Below are positions 25,683 to 34,784 of a stretch of DNA of 64,000 nt, piece after piece. Source of the stretch: Streptomyces sp. CB02009 (GTDB lineage: Bacteria; Actinomycetota; Actinomycetes; Streptomycetales; Streptomycetaceae); assembly GCF_001905825.1 (NCBI RefSeq), contig NZ_LIVV01000002.1:748441-812440 (forward strand), written 5' to 3'. Under the pieces are notes generated by a model that saw nothing but the letters and a program-made list of their open reading frames with translations, was not told where the DNA came from and ran no database searches. Position numbers and translations under genes: made by a program. Within the stretch, counting starts at the first letter, position 1. Every line of letters starts with the position of its first letter.

Positions 25683-26246
25683 TCAGGACGCCGCGGTGCG
25701 GCCCGGGGCGCGCCGCCGTTCGGCGACGAGGTACCCGATGCCCGGCAGCGTCAGCAGGGCGCTGCCCCACAGGGGCACCAGGAACAGCGTCCTCTCGCCG
25801 ACCAGCCTCTCGGTCAGGACCAGCACCGGCAGCCCGACGACCAGCGCCACGATCCATCCCCTGGCGAAGCCGAGGCTGCCCCGGCGCAGTTCGAGGACCA
25901 CGGTGACGACCCCGATGGCGGCCCAGAAGGCCAGCCGCCCGGCGTCGATGTCCACGACGGTCGTCCCATGGAGGAGGTGCGAGACCAGCAGCAGCCCGCC
26001 CGCGACGAACGGAACCATCGCCGCCATCCTCAGGGCCCGCCGGTGCAGCGGCATCCGGGCCCTGGCCCAGGACGCGGCGAATGCCGTGACGTCGCGGCCG
26101 ACGACGTCCCGCGGTGTGCGGCCGGCCGCCTCGGCGTCCTCCAGGTGGGCGGTGAGTTCGGCGAGCATCTCGCGCACGGTCGCGTCGTCGAGGCCCCGGT
26201 ACTCCCAGTTGCTGCGGCAGACCGCGAGGACGTGCTCGTGGGTCAT
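25683..26246 (-). CDS. HAAS-like/DUF1700-type membrane protein coupled to PadR regulator
   Basis: 187 residues. The start overlaps the PadR stop as ATGA, so the two are translationally coupled. The first 70 residues are helical and soluble (LAELTAHLEDAEAAGRTPRDVVGRDVTAFAASWA), resembling the HAAS/DUF1700 domains that often accompany PadR regulators. Four TM segments follow. In known systems such proteins are controlled by PadR and respond to envelope stress; here that role is inferred from the operon. Confidence 0.75.
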   Translation of the reverse strand: MTHEHVLAVCRSNWEYRGLDDATVREMLAELTAHLEDAEAAGRTPRDVVGRDVTAFAASWARARMPLHRRALRMAAMVPFVAGGLLLVSHLLHGTTVVDIDAGRLAFWAAIGVVTVVLELRRGSLGFARGWIVALVVGLPVLVLTERLVGERTLFLVPLWGSALLTLPGIGYLVAERRRAPGRTAAS

Positions 26247-26626
26247 GGTGTCGTTCCCCCGTGGGTCGTTCGGGTGAGAATCCGGTCGGCCTGGGCGGTG
26301 AACCCCCGCCACACGGTCCGGCCGTGCTCCAGCTCGGCCCGGCCGGCCCCGGACAGCCGGTAGTACTTGCGGGGTGCCCCGCCGCTGGACGACGGGGCGC
26401 GGAACGGCTCGACGAGCCCGGCGCGCTCCATCCTGGCCAGCAGCGGGTAGATGCTGCCCTCGCCGACGAGTTCGAGTCCGCTCTCCGTGAGCGCCTCGAT
26501 GAACTCGTAGCCGTACCGCGGACGTTCGGCGATCAGTGAGAGCAGGCACAGGTCGAGCACGCCGCGCAGGAGCTGACTGCGCCGCTGGTCACCGGCCGTC
26601 GGCAGCTCCTTTGTCATGCGGTGCAT
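26243..26626 (-). CDS. PadR-family transcriptional regulator
   Basis: 127 residues from the ATG at 26626; a Met three codons later (26617) is also possible, and neither has a clear ribosome site, so the mRNA may be leaderless. The winged helix reads LRGVLDLCLLSLIAERPRYGYEFIEAL, then GEGSIYPLLARMERAGLV and RKYYRLSGAGRAEL, a textbook PadR domain. These are usually autoregulating repressors. It forms an operon with the four-TM protein and diverges from the phosphatase gene. Confidence 0.92.
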   Translation of the reverse strand: MHRMTKELPTAGDQRRSQLLRGVLDLCLLSLIAERPRYGYEFIEALTESGLELVGEGSIYPLLARMERAGLVEPFRAPSSSGGAPRKYYRLSGAGRAELEHGRTVWRGFTAQADRILTRTTHGGTTP

Positions 26627-26700
26627 GGTAATCGGCCACTGTCTTGCGCCACAAGAGAGTGAGAAGTCGTGCCGCCCTGATCGGCCAGGAGGGGGAGGCC

Positions 26701-26717
26701 GGTGCATGATGTGCACC
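26701..26717. promoter_or_regulatory. Palindrome between PadR and the SpoIIE-type gene
   Basis: GGTGCA (26701-26706) and TGCACC (26712-26717) form a perfect inverted repeat with a 5-bp centre. It contains TGCA half-sites with a core resembling the ATG/CAT-type sites used by PadR proteins. Its location in the divergent promoter region makes it a candidate PadR operator. Confidence 0.4.
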
Positions 26718-26752
26718 AACAGCGGACGAGTTTCTGTCTGGAGGCCGAAAGA

Positions 26753-28552
26753 GTGAACGATGGCAACGGGAGACGGCGCGTCGTCCGCCGTGCCTCGGCC
26801 GGAAAGGGCGCCTCGGTCCTCCGCTCGGCCGGCGCCCGCAGGAGGCTCGGCCGGAGCGACGCCGACGTCCCCCTCGACCGCGTCACCACGCGCGACCGGC
26901 TCGCCTGGCTGAACTCCGCGGGCTCCAGGATCGGCACCACCCTCGACCTGGAGCGCACCGCTCAGGAACTGGCCGAGTTCATCGTGCCCACCTTGGCCGA
27001 CGGCGCCGCCGTCGACATCCTGGAGAGCGTCCTGCGGGGCGAGGAGGGCTCCCGCTGGACGGGGACGGGCGTCCCGCTGCTGCGCGCCACCGCGCTCAGC
27101 GTCGTCGACGAGCTGGCCTCCCTGGAGCCCACCCCGGTCGGCGAGACCTTCGTCCGCACCGAGGAGGCCCACGAGACGCTCCTCCACCAGTTCTGTCTGC
27201 GGCAGGGCAGGCCGGTCCTCGTGAGCCACATGCGCCACGACGACTTCTCCAGGGTCGCGCCGACGGAGAGCGCCGCGGCGAAGATGCGCGCCGCCGGAGT
27301 CCACAGCTACCTCGCGGTGCCGCTGATCGCCCGCGGTCTGCTGCTCGGCAGCGCCGACTTCGTCCGGGGGCCCGGAACGCCCCCGTTCTCCGACACGGAC
27401 CTCGCGGTCGCCGAGCAGCTGGCCTCGCAGGCCGCCGTCTACATCGACAACGCCCGGCTGTACGGACGCGAGCGCGAGCACGTGGTGTCGCTGCAGCGCA
27501 GCCTGCTGCCCCGCGCGACCCCGGTGACGCCGGGGCTGCGCGTCCACGCCGAGTACACGCCCTCGACCGCCCACCACGGCGTGGGCGGCGACTGGTACGA
27601 CGTGATGGCCCTGCCCGGCGGACGGACGGCCCTGATGGTGGGCGACGTCATGGGCCACGGACTGCCCGCCGCCGCCACCATGGGCCGCCTGCGGGCGGTC
27701 GCCCGCACCCTCATGACCCTCGACATGGCCCCGGAGCGGGTCCTCGCCCGGCTCGACCTCGCCACCCGTGACCTGGAGGACGAGCAGGTCGCCACCTTCC
27801 TCTGCGCGGTCCACGACCCGGCCGACTCCACCTACACCCTGGCGAGCGCCGGTCATCTGCCCCCGCTGCTCGTCGCCGGCGACGGCACCGCCGCGTTCGT
27901 GGACGTGCCGATCGGCGCGCCGCTCGGTGCGGGAGTGATCCCGTACGACCCGATCCGCCTGGAGGTCCCGGCGGGCGGCCATCTGGTCATGTACACGGAC
28001 GGCCTCGTCAAGTCCCGGCACGAGGACCTCGACGACCAGTTGGAGCGGCTGCGGTCGGCGGCGCGCGGCCTCACCCCCGAGGCGCTCGAACGCGGCGGCC
28101 TGACGGACTGCGCCCCCACCGACGCCAGCCGCTTCGACGAGGCCGTGCTGCTCGTGGCGACGACGGCGCCGGGCACCCCGGCCGAGCTGTGCGAGTGGCA
28201 GCTGCCGCAGGAGGGGCGGGCCGCGTCCGTCGCCCGCGGCCTGGTCACGGACCAGCTCGACGCGTGGGACCTTGCGGAACTCGCCGACGTCTGCGAACTC
28301 GTCGTCTCCGAGCTCGTGGGCAACGCCCTGCGCTACGGGAACGGCCCCGGTCGGCTCCGGCTGCTGCGCGGTGAACGCCTGGTCGTGGAGGTCTCGGACA
28401 CCGGCCCCGACCTGCCCCAGATCCAGCACGCGGACCTCAGCGACGAGGGCGGCCGGGGCCTCCAGCTCATCAACATGCTGTGCCGGCGGTGGGGCTCGTG
28501 CCGCACCGTCTCCGGCAAGGTGGTGTGGGCGGAGCAGAACCTGCCCACCTGA
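26753..28552 (+). CDS. GAF - SpoIIE/PP2C phosphatase - HATPase regulator
   Basis: 599 residues from the GTG at 26753, chosen because GGAGG precedes it at good spacing; a longer frame begins at 26702. A GAF domain (about 60-240) precedes the PP2C/SpoIIE phosphatase (about 260-450) with GGDWYDV, MVGDVMGHGLPAA, LASAGHLPPLL and MYTDGLV, where the metal-binding Asp residues lie. The C-terminus (about 465-595) is a GHKL ATPase resembling anti-sigma kinases, with SELVGNALRYG and DTGPDLP. Such proteins regulate sigma factors by (de)phosphorylating anti-sigma antagonists; Streptomyces has dozens. No cognate STAS protein or sigma factor is adjacent. Confidence 0.92.
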   Translation: MNDGNGRRRVVRRASAGKGASVLRSAGARRRLGRSDADVPLDRVTTRDRLAWLNSAGSRIGTTLDLERTAQELAEFIVPTLADGAAVDILESVLRGEEGSRWTGTGVPLLRATALSVVDELASLEPTPVGETFVRTEEAHETLLHQFCLRQGRPVLVSHMRHDDFSRVAPTESAAAKMRAAGVHSYLAVPLIARGLLLGSADFVRGPGTPPFSDTDLAVAEQLASQAAVYIDNARLYGREREHVVSLQRSLLPRATPVTPGLRVHAEYTPSTAHHGVGGDWYDVMALPGGRTALMVGDVMGHGLPAAATMGRLRAVARTLMTLDMAPERVLARLDLATRDLEDEQVATFLCAVHDPADSTYTLASAGHLPPLLVAGDGTAAFVDVPIGAPLGAGVIPYDPIRLEVPAGGHLVMYTDGLVKSRHEDLDDQLERLRSAARGLTPEALERGGLTDCAPTDASRFDEAVLLVATTAPGTPAELCEWQLPQEGRAASVARGLVTDQLDAWDLAELADVCELVVSELVGNALRYGNGPGRLRLLRGERLVVEVSDTGPDLPQIQHADLSDEGGRGLQLINMLCRRWGSCRTVSGKVVWAEQNLPT

Positions 28553-28603
28553 GCGGAGCGGAACCCGCCCACCTGCCCCGCCCCCGTGCGACCGGCCGGG
28601 AAA

Positions 28604-28634
28604 GGGCCCCTCTCCCGTCGTGGGAGAGGGGCCC
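28604..28634. terminator. Bidirectional terminator hairpin
   Basis: 13-bp perfect stem: GGGCCCCTCTCCC at 28604-28616 with its complement at 28622-28634, 5-nt loop. It sits between converging genes. Confidence 0.85.
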
Positions 28635-28665
28635 CTTCCTGGGTCCTCGGCGGTCCTCGGCTCGG

Positions 28666-30891
28666 CTACAGCTCCTTCACCCGGATGTTGCGGTAGGAGA
28701 TGACGTCCGTCGTGCCGTGGACCTGGAGCCCGATGTAACCGGAGGCGTAACGCCGCCCGTCCGTGCCCGGGTCGTCGCCACGCGGCGGCTGGAAGGCCTG
28801 GCCACCGGTGTTGTCGAACTCGTTGATCAGCCTGCCGTTGCGGAAGACCGAGTAGTGCTGGCCCTCCACCCGGATCTCGTAGTCGTTCCAGGTGCCCTTC
28901 GGCGTCACACCGGCACCGGCGAGGCCGACGCGGTCGAAGCCGTAGAGCGAGCCCGTCTTGTACATGTCGCCGTCGGGCCGGTCCAGGACCTGGATCTCAT
29001 GCCCGTACTTGATGGCGACCCACTCGGGACGGCTCTCCTCGGGGTTGTCGTGGACGTACGGGAAGCGGACGAAGACCCCGCCGTTGGCGTTGCCGGCACC
29101 GGGGGCGTCGTCGCGCCACTGGAGCTTGAGCGAGAAGTCCCCGTACTGCCGCTGCGGGAACCACAGCATGCCCATGCCCGGCACCGTGGTGCTGCTGGTC
29201 ATCGCCCCGTCCGCGCTCAGCCCGAACTTTCCGCCGCCGACGTGCTGCCACTTCGAGAAGCTCGCCGCGGAGCCGTCGAACAGGTCGCGGTACCCCTCGG
29301 TCTGGCCCGGCCTGCCGATGCCCGACTGCTGGGCCGCGCGGTAGATCCTCCGGTGCTCGCGGGTGTCGATGACGCCGTCGGCGAGCAGCCGGTCGACCAC
29401 CGTGTCGACGTGCTTGAGGAACAGCGCGTGCGAGGACCAGTCCTTCTCGTCCTCGATGAGTTCGTTGACCGTGCAGCGGCGGTTCGTCATCCGGTTGGGG
29501 ACACCGGTGTCGACGGTCCCGACGATCACCGTCAGCCGCTCGTCGAACTCCGGGCAGCTGGGCGCGGGCACGCCGCCGCCCTCGGCGACGGTGAAGGCCG
29601 TACTCAGGGCCGCGGAGGTGTTGCCGGCCTTGTCCGTCGCCCGGTACAGCACCGTGTGGCGGCCGACGCGGTCGACGATCACCGGGGTGGTGTACGCCAG
29701 GTAGGGGCCGCCGTCGAGCGAGTACTCGATCCGCTCGACGCCCGAGTCCGCGTCGAACGCGGACAGCGTGACCGTGGCGCTGGTGAGGTACGCGCCGTCG
29801 GAGTCGCGCACGCCCGCGACCGAGGCGGCGGCCTCGGGGGCGGTGGTGTCGGGATCGGGCTGGGTGACGACCGTGAAGGCGGCCGACTTCACCGCGGCGG
29901 TGTTCCCCGCCTTGTCGCTCGCCCGGTAGCGGACGGTGTGCTCGCCCGCCTGGTGCACCATCACCGGAGCGGTGTACGGCTGCCAGGCGCCGTCGCCGAG
30001 CGCGTACTCGATGGTGTTGACGCCCGACCCCGTGTCGGACGCGGTGACCGTCACCGTGGCCATGTCGAGGTAGCGGCCCTGGTCGTCCCGCTCGCCCGAC
30101 ACGGTCGCCGAGGTCTCCGGCGCCGTCGTGTCGTCGGTGGGCCGGGCGACGACCGAGAACGCGGCGGTCTTCTCGGCGGCCGTGTTGCCCGCCTTGTCGC
30201 TCGCCCGGTAGCGGATGGCGTGCGCGCCGACCTGGTCGACGACGACCGGGACCGTGTACGGCTGCCACGGGCCGTCCGCGCCGATCGCGTACTCGACCCT
30301 GTCCACGCCCGAACCGGCGTCGGTCGCGCCGAGCGTGACCGTCGCCTGGCCGACGTAGGCGCCGTCGGCGTTGCGGTCGCCCTCGACCTTCGCGGTGGTC
30401 TCCGGCGCGGTGGTGTCCTCGCCGCCGCCCTCGGTGACCGTGAGGATGCCCTGCATCTGGCCGTGCCCGGGGATCGTGCACTTGAAGAGGTACCGGCCCG
30501 GGGTCAGCGTCACCTCGGCCGTGTGCCGGCCGCCGTTCGCGTCGCTCGGGTTGGCCAGGATGTTGAGCGGGACGTCGTTGTTGTACTCCGGGTCGGAGAC
30601 GTCGAACGTCAGGGTGTGCGGCATGCCGGTCGTGTTGCCGGTGGCCGCGCTGTTCTCGAAGACGATCGTCGTCGCACCGGCCACCGCCGTGGTCGGGAAC
30701 TCCAGGAAGCGGTCGATCGGATCGCCCGCCTTCCAGGTCAGCACCTGCGCCGCGGCGGTCCGGCCCGCGCCGTCGCCGCGCCGCGTGTCGTCCGCCCTGC
30801 CGTAGGCGGCCGCCGAGGTCAGGCCGACGACCATCGCCACGGCGGCCAGCAGGGCCGCCCACAGACTCGTGCCTCTGCGTCTCGTGATCAC
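28666..30891 (-). CDS. Secreted cupredoxin - chitobiase/OmpL47-like repeats - DUF1080 protein
   Basis: 741 residues from the GTG at 30891, overlapping the upstream stop (GTGA). An Arg-rich signal peptide (TM at about 10-28) leads to a cupredoxin domain with type-1 copper ligands in PHTLTF and KCTIPGHGQM. Three repeats of about 95 residues follow, each with TTAPET/TAP, YRASDKAGN and TAAFTVV, as in OmpL47/chitobiase-like beta domains. The C-terminus is a DUF1080 sugar-binding fold (YRDLFDGSAASFSKWQH, VRFPYVHDN, WNDYEIRVEG, YIGLQVHG). It acts outside the cell, probably carrying copper or electrons and binding a carbohydrate, and is coupled to the dehydrogenase-like protein encoded upstream. Confidence 0.85.
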   Translation of the reverse strand: MITRRRGTSLWAALLAAVAMVVGLTSAAAYGRADDTRRGDGAGRTAAAQVLTWKAGDPIDRFLEFPTTAVAGATTIVFENSAATGNTTGMPHTLTFDVSDPEYNNDVPLNILANPSDANGGRHTAEVTLTPGRYLFKCTIPGHGQMQGILTVTEGGGEDTTAPETTAKVEGDRNADGAYVGQATVTLGATDAGSGVDRVEYAIGADGPWQPYTVPVVVDQVGAHAIRYRASDKAGNTAAEKTAAFSVVARPTDDTTAPETSATVSGERDDQGRYLDMATVTVTASDTGSGVNTIEYALGDGAWQPYTAPVMVHQAGEHTVRYRASDKAGNTAAVKSAAFTVVTQPDPDTTAPEAAASVAGVRDSDGAYLTSATVTLSAFDADSGVERIEYSLDGGPYLAYTTPVIVDRVGRHTVLYRATDKAGNTSAALSTAFTVAEGGGVPAPSCPEFDERLTVIVGTVDTGVPNRMTNRRCTVNELIEDEKDWSSHALFLKHVDTVVDRLLADGVIDTREHRRIYRAAQQSGIGRPGQTEGYRDLFDGSAASFSKWQHVGGGKFGLSADGAMTSSTTVPGMGMLWFPQRQYGDFSLKLQWRDDAPGAGNANGGVFVRFPYVHDNPEESRPEWVAIKYGHEIQVLDRPDGDMYKTGSLYGFDRVGLAGAGVTPKGTWNDYEIRVEGQHYSVFRNGRLINEFDNTGGQAFQPPRGDDPGTDGRRYASGYIGLQVHGTTDVISYRNIRVKEL

Positions 30892-33380
30892 TGCGCCGCC
30901 CTCCTGGCCAGCTGGTCCGCGGCCGGGGTGGGCCCGCCGCCCTTGTAGGTCACGCGCCACAGCGCGGAGTCGGTGTGCGAGGTGAAGAACCCGCGCCCGT
31001 AGTCGAGGACGTACAGCGAACCGTCCGGGGCGAACTTCCAGTCCATCAGGTTGCGGATGCCGCCCTGCCCGACCGGGATGATCTTCTTCAGGGACTCTGC
31101 GTGCACCGGGAGCCCGCCCCTGCCGACGGTCTTCGGATCGGTGAGCACGGCGTGCCGCGGCTGGTCCCCGTCGTAGAAGTCGCCGACGAACCACTTGCCG
31201 TCCCAGTACGACGGCCACTTGACCGCCGAGTCGCTCGCCGCGTCGTAGCGGTAGAGCGGACCGTTCATGGTCGCCTGCCCGCCGCCCTTGAGCCACGGCA
31301 GCAGCAGCTTCTGCTCCTCCTGCTTGTAGCTCGGGACGCCCGCGGCGTCCCTGGGGTAGTCGACGCCGCCGCCCTGGGGCGAGTACCAGATCGTGTTCCC
31401 CGTCACCGGCGGCAGGTTCACCAGGCCGTCGTTGTTCGGGGACTCGTTCTTGGGAGCGTCGCAGTCGTACCAGCCGAGCGGCTTGGCCGGGTCGAGCAGA
31501 CCGCGGTCCCGGTAGGGCTGCTTGTTGCCCATGCAGTACGGCCAGCCGTGGTTGCCGGCCTTGGTGATCGCGGCGAACGTGTCGTACTTGGCCGGGCCCC
31601 ATGTCGTGGACGGCGCGCCCGCGTCGGGGCCGACCCAGCCCGCGTAGAGGATGTCGGTCGTCCGGTCGACGGAGATGCGCGCGGGGTTGCGCACCCCCAT
31701 CACGTAGATCTCGCCGCGGGTCTTGCCGCCGCCCTCGTCGCTCTCCTCGCCGGTGAAGAGGTTGCCGGCGGGGAGGGTGTACGTGCCGTCGGGCTCGGGA
31801 TGGATCCGCAGGATCTTCCCGTTGAGGTTGTTGGTGTTGCCGGCGGTGCGGCGCGCGTCCGCGAAGGAGACGCCCCGGAAGTTCGGGGCGGGGTTGTTGC
31901 CCGAGTAACCTCCGCTGGAGCCGGAGGAGTTGGTGTCTCCGGTGGCGATGTACAGATTGCCCTTGGAGTCCCAGGCCATCCCGCCGCCCGCGTGGCAGCA
32001 GCTGTGGATCTGCACCGGCCAGCTCAGCAGCACCTTCTCGCTCGCCGGGTCGAGCCTGTTCGTCGCGAGATCGAGGGTGAAGCGGGAGACCCGCCGTTCG
32101 CCCATGTGCTCCACGCGGTCGATCCGGGAGTGCGGCGTGTAGTGCAGGTAGACCCAGCCGTTGGTCATGAAGCCGGGGTCGAGCTCGATGCCGAGCAGCC
32201 CCTCCTCGTTCTTGACCAGTTCGTCGCCGCCGCCCTTGTTGCCGAAGACGGTGAGCGCGCCGGCCTTGGTGACCTGCTTGGTCCTCGGGTCGTAGACGTG
32301 GATCTCGCCGTTGCCCTTGCCGATGTCCGGGTTGTTCCAGTCGGTGACGACCGGCACGCTCGCGTCGGCGCCGCCGCGGCCGATGTACAGGATGCGGCCG
32401 TCGGGAGCGGCGACGAGGCCGTGCGGTTCGCCGATCTGGTCGTTCTGGCCGGGCTGGTTGGGCTTGGTGACGCGCTCCGCGGTGTAGTTGGCGTCGATGG
32501 TCGCCTTGCAGTCCGCCCGGGAGATCCGCGCGGTCCAGGCGATCGCGCCGCGCAGGTGGTCGCGGAAGTCCGTCTCGGCGTAGCTGTCGACGGTGCCGCC
32601 CATGGCGGTGTAGAAGGACCGGCCGCCGTCGTAGTCGCGGCACCAGGACACCGGGTGGTCCCAGCCGTTGGGTTTGGCCGCGGGCTGGTAGGAGGCCTCC
32701 CGGACGCGTGCCACGGTGTGCACGGTGCCGGACGGGTTGCGGTCCCAGTTGAACCACTTGTCGGGCCGCTTCCACTCCAGCGGAAGGGACTTCGTCGCCG
32801 GGTGCTGCCGGTCGCCGACCTCCACGACCGCGCGCTGCGTGCCGCTCGGGGCGCCGGTGGGCCGGGCGCCGATCAGGCCCGTGAACCAGCCGGAGTAGGG
32901 CTCGGTGCGGGCGGCCTCGTGGACGCCGACGAAACCGCCGCCCGCCTCCATGTAGGCCTCCAGGCCCGCTTCCTGCTCGGGGTCCAGCACGTCGCCGCCG
33001 CCGGTCAGGAAGACCACCGCGTTGTACGTGCCGAGCCGCTCGGCGTCGGTGAAGGCGGCCGGGTCGTCGGTGGCCACCGTACGGAAGCGGCCGGCGGCCG
33101 GGCCGGTGAGGCCGATGCTCTCGACGGCCGCGATGCCCGCGTCGACCGTCGGGGACTCGGCCGTCGCGGACCCGTGGAAGACGAGGACCCGGACGTTCGC
33201 GCCGCCGGGTGGCGACGGCAGCGATAACGTTGTCGCCGCCTTGGCCGACGGCGGGTCCGGATCCGGCTTGGCGACGGCGGGGTTGCCGCCGAGCAGGGAG
33301 GCGGTCAGGGCGCCCGCCCCGAGTGCCGCCACGGCGAAGCCTGTTCTCGATCTCGACCGGCGATGTGGTGTGCGCTTCAT
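30888..33380 (-). CDS. Secreted ThuA-like - glucose/sorbosone dehydrogenase (PQQ-type) protein
   Basis: 830 residues with a Sec- or Tat-type signal (RRSRSRTGFAVAALGAGALTASL). Residues about 60-290 form a ThuA-like domain (VLVFHGSA, FLTGGGDVL, GGGFVGVHEA, WKRPDKWFNW). Residues about 300-815 form a beta-propeller of the sorbosone/glucose dehydrogenase family (EPHGLVAAPDGRILY, EEGLLGIELDPGF, HAGGGMAWDSKGNLYIATGD, GVRNPARISVD, DWKFAPDGSLYVLDYG). These enzymes oxidise sugars extracellularly with PQQ in many cases. It is the first gene of a two-gene operon and diverges from a copper oxidase, suggesting joint oxidative attack on sugars or polymers. Confidence 0.87.
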   Translation of the reverse strand: MKRTPHRRSRSRTGFAVAALGAGALTASLLGGNPAVAKPDPDPPSAKAATTLSLPSPPGGANVRVLVFHGSATAESPTVDAGIAAVESIGLTGPAAGRFRTVATDDPAAFTDAERLGTYNAVVFLTGGGDVLDPEQEAGLEAYMEAGGGFVGVHEAARTEPYSGWFTGLIGARPTGAPSGTQRAVVEVGDRQHPATKSLPLEWKRPDKWFNWDRNPSGTVHTVARVREASYQPAAKPNGWDHPVSWCRDYDGGRSFYTAMGGTVDSYAETDFRDHLRGAIAWTARISRADCKATIDANYTAERVTKPNQPGQNDQIGEPHGLVAAPDGRILYIGRGGADASVPVVTDWNNPDIGKGNGEIHVYDPRTKQVTKAGALTVFGNKGGGDELVKNEEGLLGIELDPGFMTNGWVYLHYTPHSRIDRVEHMGERRVSRFTLDLATNRLDPASEKVLLSWPVQIHSCCHAGGGMAWDSKGNLYIATGDTNSSGSSGGYSGNNPAPNFRGVSFADARRTAGNTNNLNGKILRIHPEPDGTYTLPAGNLFTGEESDEGGGKTRGEIYVMGVRNPARISVDRTTDILYAGWVGPDAGAPSTTWGPAKYDTFAAITKAGNHGWPYCMGNKQPYRDRGLLDPAKPLGWYDCDAPKNESPNNDGLVNLPPVTGNTIWYSPQGGGVDYPRDAAGVPSYKQEEQKLLLPWLKGGGQATMNGPLYRYDAASDSAVKWPSYWDGKWFVGDFYDGDQPRHAVLTDPKTVGRGGLPVHAESLKKIIPVGQGGIRNLMDWKFAPDGSLYVLDYGRGFFTSHTDSALWRVTYKGGGPTPAADQLARRAAQ

Positions 33381-33586
33381 GGGTCACCCATCCCTCTGAG
33401 GTCACAACGACAGCGGTTGAAGCTAGACCTCTTTGCGCGGTTCGCCAAGGGCTATGGCCGCAACCGGACGAACTTTGTCCTGGGTGTGGATAAACCCTGC
33501 CCGTCCCGCTACGGTGTGGGCCGTCCCCAGGAGCCCCCGCTGGCCCCGCACCCCGTCAATCTCCTCTGAAGACCGGAGAGTTCGAC

Positions 33587-34621
33587 ATGGACAGACGCAG
33601 CTTCAACCGCCGCCTGCTCGCGGGCGGGGCGGTCGCCGCGACCGGCGTGACATCGTTGTCCCTCGCCTCCGCCTCCAGTGCCACACCCGACGCGGCCGCC
33701 ACGGCCGCCACGCTGAGAACTGCCCCGGCCGGCGGCCAGATACGCCATCTCAAGCTGTACGCGGAGAAGTTGGCCGACGGACGCATGGGCTACGGCCTGG
33801 AGAAGGGCAAGGCCTCCGTACCCGGACCGCTCATCGAGCTCAACGAAGGGGACACCCTCCACATCGAGTTCGAGAACCTGATGGACGTCCCGGTGAGCCT
33901 CCACGCGCACGGCGTGGACTACGACATCGACAACGACGGCACGAGGATGAGCGGGAGCCACGTCGAGGCGGGCGCCACCCGCACGTACACCTGGCGCACC
34001 CACGCCCCCGGCCGCCGCCCCGACGGCACCTGGCGGCCCGGCAGCGCCGGGTACTGGCACTACCACGACCACGTCGTGGGCACGGACCACGGGACCGGCG
34101 GCATCCGCAAGGGCCTCTACGGCGGACTCGTGGTGCGCCGCAAGGGCGACATCCTGCCGGACAAGCAGTTCACCATCGTCTTCAACGACATGACGATCAA
34201 CAACCGGCCGGCCGCCGATCCGCCGGACTTCCTCGCCACCGTGGGCGACCGGGTGGAGATCGTCATGATCACGCACGGCGAGTACTACCACACGTTCCAC
34301 ATGCACGGTCATCGCTGGGCCGACAACCGCACGGGCCTCCTCTCGGGCCCCGAGGACGTGAGCCGGGTCGTCGACAACAAGATCACCGGACCCGCGGACT
34401 CGTTCGGATTCCAGGTCATCGCGGGCGAGCACGTCGGAGCCGGTGCCTGGATGTACCACTGCCATGTCCAGAGCCACTCCGACATGGGCATGGCGGGCCT
34501 CTTCCTGGTCGCCAAGCCGGACGGCACCGTACCGGGCCACGGGGACCACGGAACGCACGGCGCGGCGGCGGCGAAGGAGGAACCGGCCGCCCCGGGTCCC
34601 GGCGGGAGCCACCACCACTGA
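33587..34621 (+). CDS. Two-domain small laccase (multicopper oxidase)
   Basis: 344 residues with a Tat-like signal ([15 protein letters not shown]). The copper-ligand clusters are [26 protein letters not shown] and [12 protein letters not shown], giving type 1 and type 2/3 sites in only two cupredoxin domains; the active form of this family is a trimer. A His-rich tail (HGDHGTH and terminal HHH) may help in copper loading. It oxidises phenols with O2 outside the cell and is close to Streptomyces SLAC enzymes. A perfect terminator follows the stop. Confidence 0.93.
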   Translation: MDRRSFNRRLLAGGAVAATGVTSLSLASASSATPDAAATAATLRTAPAGGQIRHLKLYAEKLADGRMGYGLEKGKASVPGPLIELNEGDTLHIEFENLMDVPVSLHAHGVDYDIDNDGTRMSGSHVEAGATRTYTWRTHAPGRRPDGTWRPGSAGYWHYHDHVVGTDHGTGGIRKGLYGGLVVRRKGDILPDKQFTIVFNDMTINNRPAADPPDFLATVGDRVEIVMITHGEYYHTFHMHGHRWADNRTGLLSGPEDVSRVVDNKITGPADSFGFQVIAGEHVGAGAWMYHCHVQSHSDMGMAGLFLVAKPDGTVPGHGDHGTHGAAAAKEEPAAPGPGGSHHH

Positions 34622-34628
34622 ACCCCGC

Positions 34629-34669
34629 GGCGCGGACCCGGCCGCGGTCTTCGCGGCCGGGTCCGCGCC
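34629..34669 (+). terminator. Terminator after the small laccase
   Basis: Perfect 18-bp stem, arms 34629-34646 and 34652-34669, 5-nt loop, starting 8 bp after the stop. Confidence 0.9.
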
Positions 34670-34784
34670 GGCCACACCTGCCACGTGACCCACATCACTT
34701 TCGCCGTCCGCCGCCTTTTCGTTATCCGCGCCCGGCCCCAGGCTCTCCCCTGCGCAATCATCTCCAACGAACGGGACGGTCGGC

